Of a DNA stretch of 64,000 nucleotides, positions 59,392 through 64,000 are shown one piece after another. Below the pieces are notes generated by a model. That model searched no databases. It saw nothing but the letters and a program-made list of their open reading frames with translations, and was not told the DNA's origin. The translations under genes and the position numbers were made by a program. Position 1 is the stretch's first letter; each line of letters begins with the position of its first letter. Origin of the DNA: Macrostomum hystrix (Eukaryota > Platyhelminthes > Macrostomidae); NCBI GenBank assembly GCA_950097015.1, contig CATNEN010000007.1, positions 8,247,001 through 8,311,000 on the forward strand, in the 5' to 3' direction.

Positions 59392-61326
59392 ATGAGCGCC
59401 GCTTCTGACAGATCTGATTCAAGTGCCAGCCGGGCGCCCTCATTGCTGTTCGGGCCGAGCAGAAGTCTCAGGTAGCTTGGGCTGTGTAACCAGCTGCCCT
59501 CACCGGTGAACCCCCCGCCCCAACTCCAGGGTCGGCGCATCAGCTGTGGGAAAGGCAGGCAAACAAAAATTTGTGGTTATATCGGCCAGCTCTGGCCTCA
59601 AATTTTGCTGAGGGCTTTTGCGGGGGTCAGCAAACTTGGGAAGGCAATGGGAAATTCGCATGGTTTCCCTACACCTCCCTTGGTTCAAGTAGGTCGCACG
59701 CATATTCTAAGCCCTCGCTTTCAAATGAGCGCGTGAGCTCCCCCCCCTGGACAACTGCAGTCCAACTCACAATGCTTAATTCCTCTGATTCCAGAAAGAT
59801 CCCAGAGCGGAAGAAGAAATGCGAAAGTAAACACCGTTGCTGTCCTCTCGCTTTTCCCCTTATTTTATTCTCTTTTATAAGTCAAAGCTCCCCGTCCTGA
59901 GTAGCTTAGCTGTCAATCAGTCAGTTTGAGTCCTGCCTTCAATCCTCCACTACTCCAGATACTGAAGTGTGAATCATTTCTAACGCGCAGGTGGTTTAAT
60001 GCTAAAATGCAATGAGAGCAAATGACTATGTTATGATTTTTCAGCGCAGCCGCACTTGCAGCCGGATCTATGAAACAATTTCAGAAAGGAACGCAGCAGT
60101 ATCATATGCTCTAGCTTAATATACATTCAGTTGATGATTTATAGGTTTGGCTGGGCCCAGTTCACAAGCTTTCGATACTGCGAGTATACACATGAACTGA
60201 AGGTTAACAGATATTTGGTCTAAAGCAAACTCACCTGATAAGTAATTTTGTTGTGCTCCAAAACATGCCAGCTGTCTTAGTTTGTGTCTCAGGTTTGTGT
60301 ACATTATTTACACCTGTAAATAGCGCAGTTGTTTTGCACTGGAAATGCATATTTAGAGTTTTATACTGTTTCTGCGCATCAGCCACCTGTCCTGTATCAG
60401 CCCCGATTGCTACTGTTGAAAGCTTACGGGACTGAAACTGGGTCCCGAAAATCTGGTTCGCGGAGTTGCTTGTTTCACCGAGAAAGTTTAGTTATCTAGA
60501 ATTGTAATAAGCAGCATGAGCTAGAATCGAATTAAACACTGCAGGATGCAGCAGGAGACGAGTGGAGAATCGCAGCAGGAGTAGAATAGAGAATCGCAGC
60601 AGGAGTAGAATAGAGAATCGCAGCAGGAGTAGAATAGAGAATCGCAGCAGGAGTAGAATAGAGAATCGCAGCAGGAGTAGAATAGAGAATCGCAGCAGGA
60701 ATCGAGTAGAGAATCGCAGCAGGAGTAGAATAGAGAACCGCAGCAGGAGTAGAATAGAGAACCGCAGCAGGAGTAGAATAGAGAACCGCAGCAGGAGTAG
60801 AATAGAGAATCGCAGCAGGAGTAGAATAGAGAATCGCAGCAGGAGTAGAATAGAGAACCGCAGCAGGAGTAGAATAGAGAATCGCAGCAGGAGTAGAATA
60901 GAGAACCGCAGCAGGAGTAGAATAGAGAATCGCAGCAGGAGTATAATAGAGAATCGCAGCAGGAGTCAAATATAGAACATTTCAGCTCATATTCTACGAG
61001 CTATAATTTTGTCGCACAGACAATCGGGTTTTTTAACTCGCCAAGTCTTTAACCACATACATTGCGCATCACTAAAGTCCATTTTAAAGCACGTTTACAA
61101 TTATTCGTCTGTGTGTTAGTACTCACCTGTAGCTTTTATGCAAAAAACCTGCGCACAGTTTGCTTAACTCCGCTCCACCCGCCCACCCTTCCAACCGCCG
61201 CTTGTCGCGTCACGTGACTCGCTCCTCTCACGCGCACAAACGAACCAAAAAACAGCCGGCCACTACGACGAGGACATCACAAAGAAGTCGCCGCCGCAGT
61301 CGCCGTCGCATTCGCAGATCGCGTGA
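59392..61326 (+). CDS. Predicted small basic protein, three exons
   Basis: Exons 59392-59471, 59795-59826 and 61256-61326 join in phases 2 and 1 to a 60-residue protein: a serine/alanine-rich start (MSAASDRSDSSASRAPSLLF), a basic middle KIPERKKKCE and an acidic-to-serine-rich end GHYDEDITKKSPPQSPSHSQ. Splice sites: GTAGCT donor, TTCCAG acceptor, GTAAAC donor, AACAG acceptor. No family is recognised and there is no signal peptide or membrane segment; the basic middle and SP motifs suggest a nuclear or phosphorylated protein, which is a guess. Caveat: the third exon would also splice in phase from GTTTGT at 58248 in the last transporter exon, so it might instead be an alternative transporter tail. 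Extra exons inside the second intron are possible. Confidence 0.45.
60550..60972. repeat. 24-bp minisatellite
   Basis: About 17 copies of aatcgcagcaggagtagaat plus agag, in the second intron of the predicted small gene. Its plus-strand frame reads only as a repeat (NRSRSRIE) without a natural end. Confidence 0.95.
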
Positions 61327-62659
61327 AAAGTTGTTGAACCTTTCTAAGAAAGCGAGGCGGGGAAGAAAACCCGGAAGAGTGACGACGTCGTAAAGTGACT
61401 GTCCTGATTTTTGTTCATGTGAGCCAACGCTAGCAGCGCAGACAGAGGTAATACAAATAGTTGCAGGTTTTAGTTTTGCATGAAAGCTGGAAGCCCTCCA
61501 GTCCTGGCACCCGCACTGACTGTTGTCTCATTGAAATGTAGTAATTATTTTTCTGTCGTATTGTGACGCTTCCCATTTGTTATAGCTGTTACTCATTTGA
61601 AAAATGTTTAATTTAGTAACAAACAGGTTCAACATTTAACATTAAGAAAAGGCTATCACACTTCACAGCAGAATCAATAGATGACTAAGAATTTCCTCCA
61701 AACTGAAAAAAACACATAGGACCTGTTTCATAGAGCCGGGCACTGATCAGCGCTTGTTTAGTTGTTTTATTGTTCATTAAAAATAATGTTAATTATAAGA
61801 AAAAGCAAAGCTCTTTTTGTACATATCTTAATAACAACATTTTTTGGCACCCTCAGTAATTAAAAAAAGTTCTTTTTTTCACACGGTGCCCATGCACCGT
61901 AACGAATTATAATCACCTACCTTAATATTCTTATCGTTGCTTTTATATCAACTTTAAAGTACATCGCGTGAAGCCTAACCGCATAGCAAACTCATTGATT
62001 GAGCAGCTTACCCAATCAGGTTCAAAACTTTTATAATGTTGCTTTTTTGCTAGCTTGTAAAGAAGAAAACTTATTGCCTGCTGCATCAATATTCGCATTG
62101 TCATAGCTAGAAAATGCTTGTTTTCTGTAGAACATAAAATTCTGCGGTTGTGGCTCTGCTATTAATTCGCTTTTTTCAATATAAAAGAATTACAAATTCA
62201 GACCACAGATCCAACTTTTTGCGATGCTTTGATTAACAAATATTTTCTATTTTTCGAAAGTAATAAACTCAATTAATTTTCTAATTTTGCTTAACTACTT
62301 TCTGTCGATTATGTTTTCATACTGAGTTTAATCTCCATTAGAACGATACAAATGTTTATCAAAGTCTTTGTCGCTGCATAGTCTATGTAGCTCCGTCATT
62401 TATGTCTAATTTTTTATCTACCACGCATTCGCTATCCCAGCTTTTTACTTCTGTACGTGTTTTGGCATGAAGCCCCATTTTTCCTCCTATAAACGTTGGC
62501 CCACTCTCTCTATTTATAAGTGTTTTTTGTTAGCACACAAACTAAAATTACCGGATTGTCTGCAATAAACCAAATGCACCATTGAAAATTGTCTGCCAAG
62601 ATTTGCATCACTGCTTCATTTTCTAGTAAGGTAAAGGTACTTTAAAGAAATCCCAGATC
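61327..62659. other. AT-rich DNA, no gene seen
   Basis: Intergenic sequence with frequent T- and A-runs. An arginine-rich frame over 61160-61393 has no ATG and overlaps the small-gene exon in another frame. Confidence 0.55.
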
Positions 62660-63893
62660 CTCACACACCATCCCTTAAACATTATTCTCAGATGCTCACA
62701 CTGAGACACAATCCCATAAGCATTATTCTCAGATCCTCACACTGAGACACCATCCCTTAAACATTATTCTCAGATCCTCACACACCATCCCATAAACATT
62801 ATTCTCAGATCCTCACACACCATCCCTTAAACATTATTCTCAGATCCTCACACACCATCCCTTAAACATTATTCTCAGATCCTCACACACCATCCCTTAA
62901 ACATTATTCTCAGATCCTCACACTGAGACACCATCCCTTAAACATTATTCTCAGATCCTCACACACCATCCCATAAACATTATTCTCAGATCCTCACACT
63001 GAGACACCATCCCATAAACATTATTCTCAGATCCTCACACACCATCCCTTAAACATTATTCTCAGATCCTCACACTGAGACACCATCCCATAAACATTAT
63101 TCTCAGATCCTCACACTGAGACACCATCCCATAAACATTATTCTCAGATCCTCACACACCATCCCTTAAACATTATTCTCAGATCCTCACACACCATCCC
63201 TTAAACATTATTCTCAGATCCTCACACACCATCCCTTAAACATTATTCTCAGATCCTCACACACCATCCCTTAAACATTATTCTCAGATCCTCACACTGA
63301 GACACCATCCCTTAAACATTATTCTCAGATCCTCACACACCATCCCTTAAACATTATTCTCAGATCCTCACACTGAGACACCATCCCTTAAACATTATTC
63401 TCAGATCCTCACACACCATCCCATAAACATTATTCTCAGATCCTCACACTGAGACACCATCCCATAAACATTATTCTCAGATCCTCACACACCATCCCTT
63501 AAACATTATTCTCAGATCCTCACACTGAGACACCATCCCATAAACATTATTCTCAGATCCTCACACTGAGACACCATCCCATAAACATTATTCTCAGATC
63601 CTCACACACCATCCCTTAAACATTATTCTCAGATCCTCACACACCATCCCTTAAACATTATTCTCAGATCCTCACACACCATCCCTTAAACATTATTCTC
63701 AGATCCTCACACACCATCCCTTAAACATTATTCTCAGATCCTCACACTGAGACACCATCCCTTAAACATTATTCTCAGATCCTCACACACCATCCCTTAA
63801 ACATTATTCTCAGATCCTCACACTGAGACACCATCCCATAAACATTATTCTCAGATCCTCACACTGAGACACCATCCCATAAGCATTATCCAA
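62660..63893. repeat. 35/41-bp minisatellite with a 450-bp higher-order repeat
   Basis: About 33 units in two lengths: 35 bases (core aaacattattctcagatcct) and 41 bases with an added tgagac. The order of long and short units, and single-base variants, repeat with a 450-base period (62911 onward equals 63361 onward). The last 107 bases of the window show nothing. Confidence 0.95.
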
Positions 63894-64000
63894 GAGTGTC
63901 AATCAATTTCCAGCCATCATCATTTTAATTCTGTTGAATCCGCGAGATATACTCAAAATCTCCCGAACCTCTGCTCCAGCAAAGCTGCCATCTTATTCTA

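Noticed and set aside
60532-60975. Repeat proteins NRSRSRIE (plus) and STPAAILY (minus).
   Set aside because: Both come from the 24-bp array and have no flanking coding sequence.
61160-61393. Arginine-rich, protamine-like frame.
   Set aside because: No ATG (starts TTG), and another frame of the same DNA fits a spliced exon better.

Overview
This window is nuclear DNA of an animal. Every gene I could assemble has spliceosomal GT-AG introns, GC-rich exons in AT-rich introns and intergenic DNA, and metazoan protein families. The content (fibrinogen-domain protein, glutamate transporter, 7TM receptor, WSC-domain protein), small multi-exon genes and many tRNA-derived SINEs suit an invertebrate, perhaps a lophotrochozoan or flatworm. 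I cannot name the species. Exon coordinates were worked out by hand by joining reading frames at splice sites; joined phases are consistent in every multi-exon model listed as a CDS.

Layout, left to right: a WSC-domain secreted protein whose 5' exon is in the window (minus, 1644-2052, runs off the left edge); a CRAL-TRIO lipid-transfer protein (plus, 4702-10667) whose 5-kb intron holds a whole perilipin-like gene on the other strand (7671-9128); a QPRT-like protein with degraded active-site motifs and a long alanine-rich tail (minus, 12696-17117), head-to-head with a lipase maturation factor (plus, 17728-23639); a MEST-like alpha/beta hydrolase (minus, 27021-28672); S-adenosylmethionine decarboxylase (minus, 31275-36303); a divergent 7TM receptor (minus, 37480-39091); a secreted fibrinogen-domain protein (plus, 41080-42903); a frame-broken acidic coding remnant (minus, about 44246-44612); an EAAT-type glutamate transporter (plus, 48376-58351); and a predicted small basic protein (plus, 59392-61326).

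Two non-genic themes dominate. First, more than 30 tandem arrays with different unit sequences, many inside introns and often starting a few to 170 bases after the 5' splice site. Two arrays show clear higher-order repeats (276 bp and 450 bp). Second, small transposons: a tRNA-derived SINE family with at least seven good copies, a second SINE family, a hAT-type MITE with a perfect 8-bp target duplication and an internal minisatellite, and two inverted copies of one MITE placed on either side of the QPRT-like/LMF divergent promoter.

Four of the genes (CRAL-TRIO, perilipin, lipase maturation factor, MEST-like hydrolase) belong to families tied to lipid handling. The others have separate roles: polyamine synthesis, signalling, glutamate uptake. 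I see no operon-like or single-pathway system; the most unusual items are the QPRT-like fusion protein, the mirrored MITE pair and the placement of the intronic arrays.
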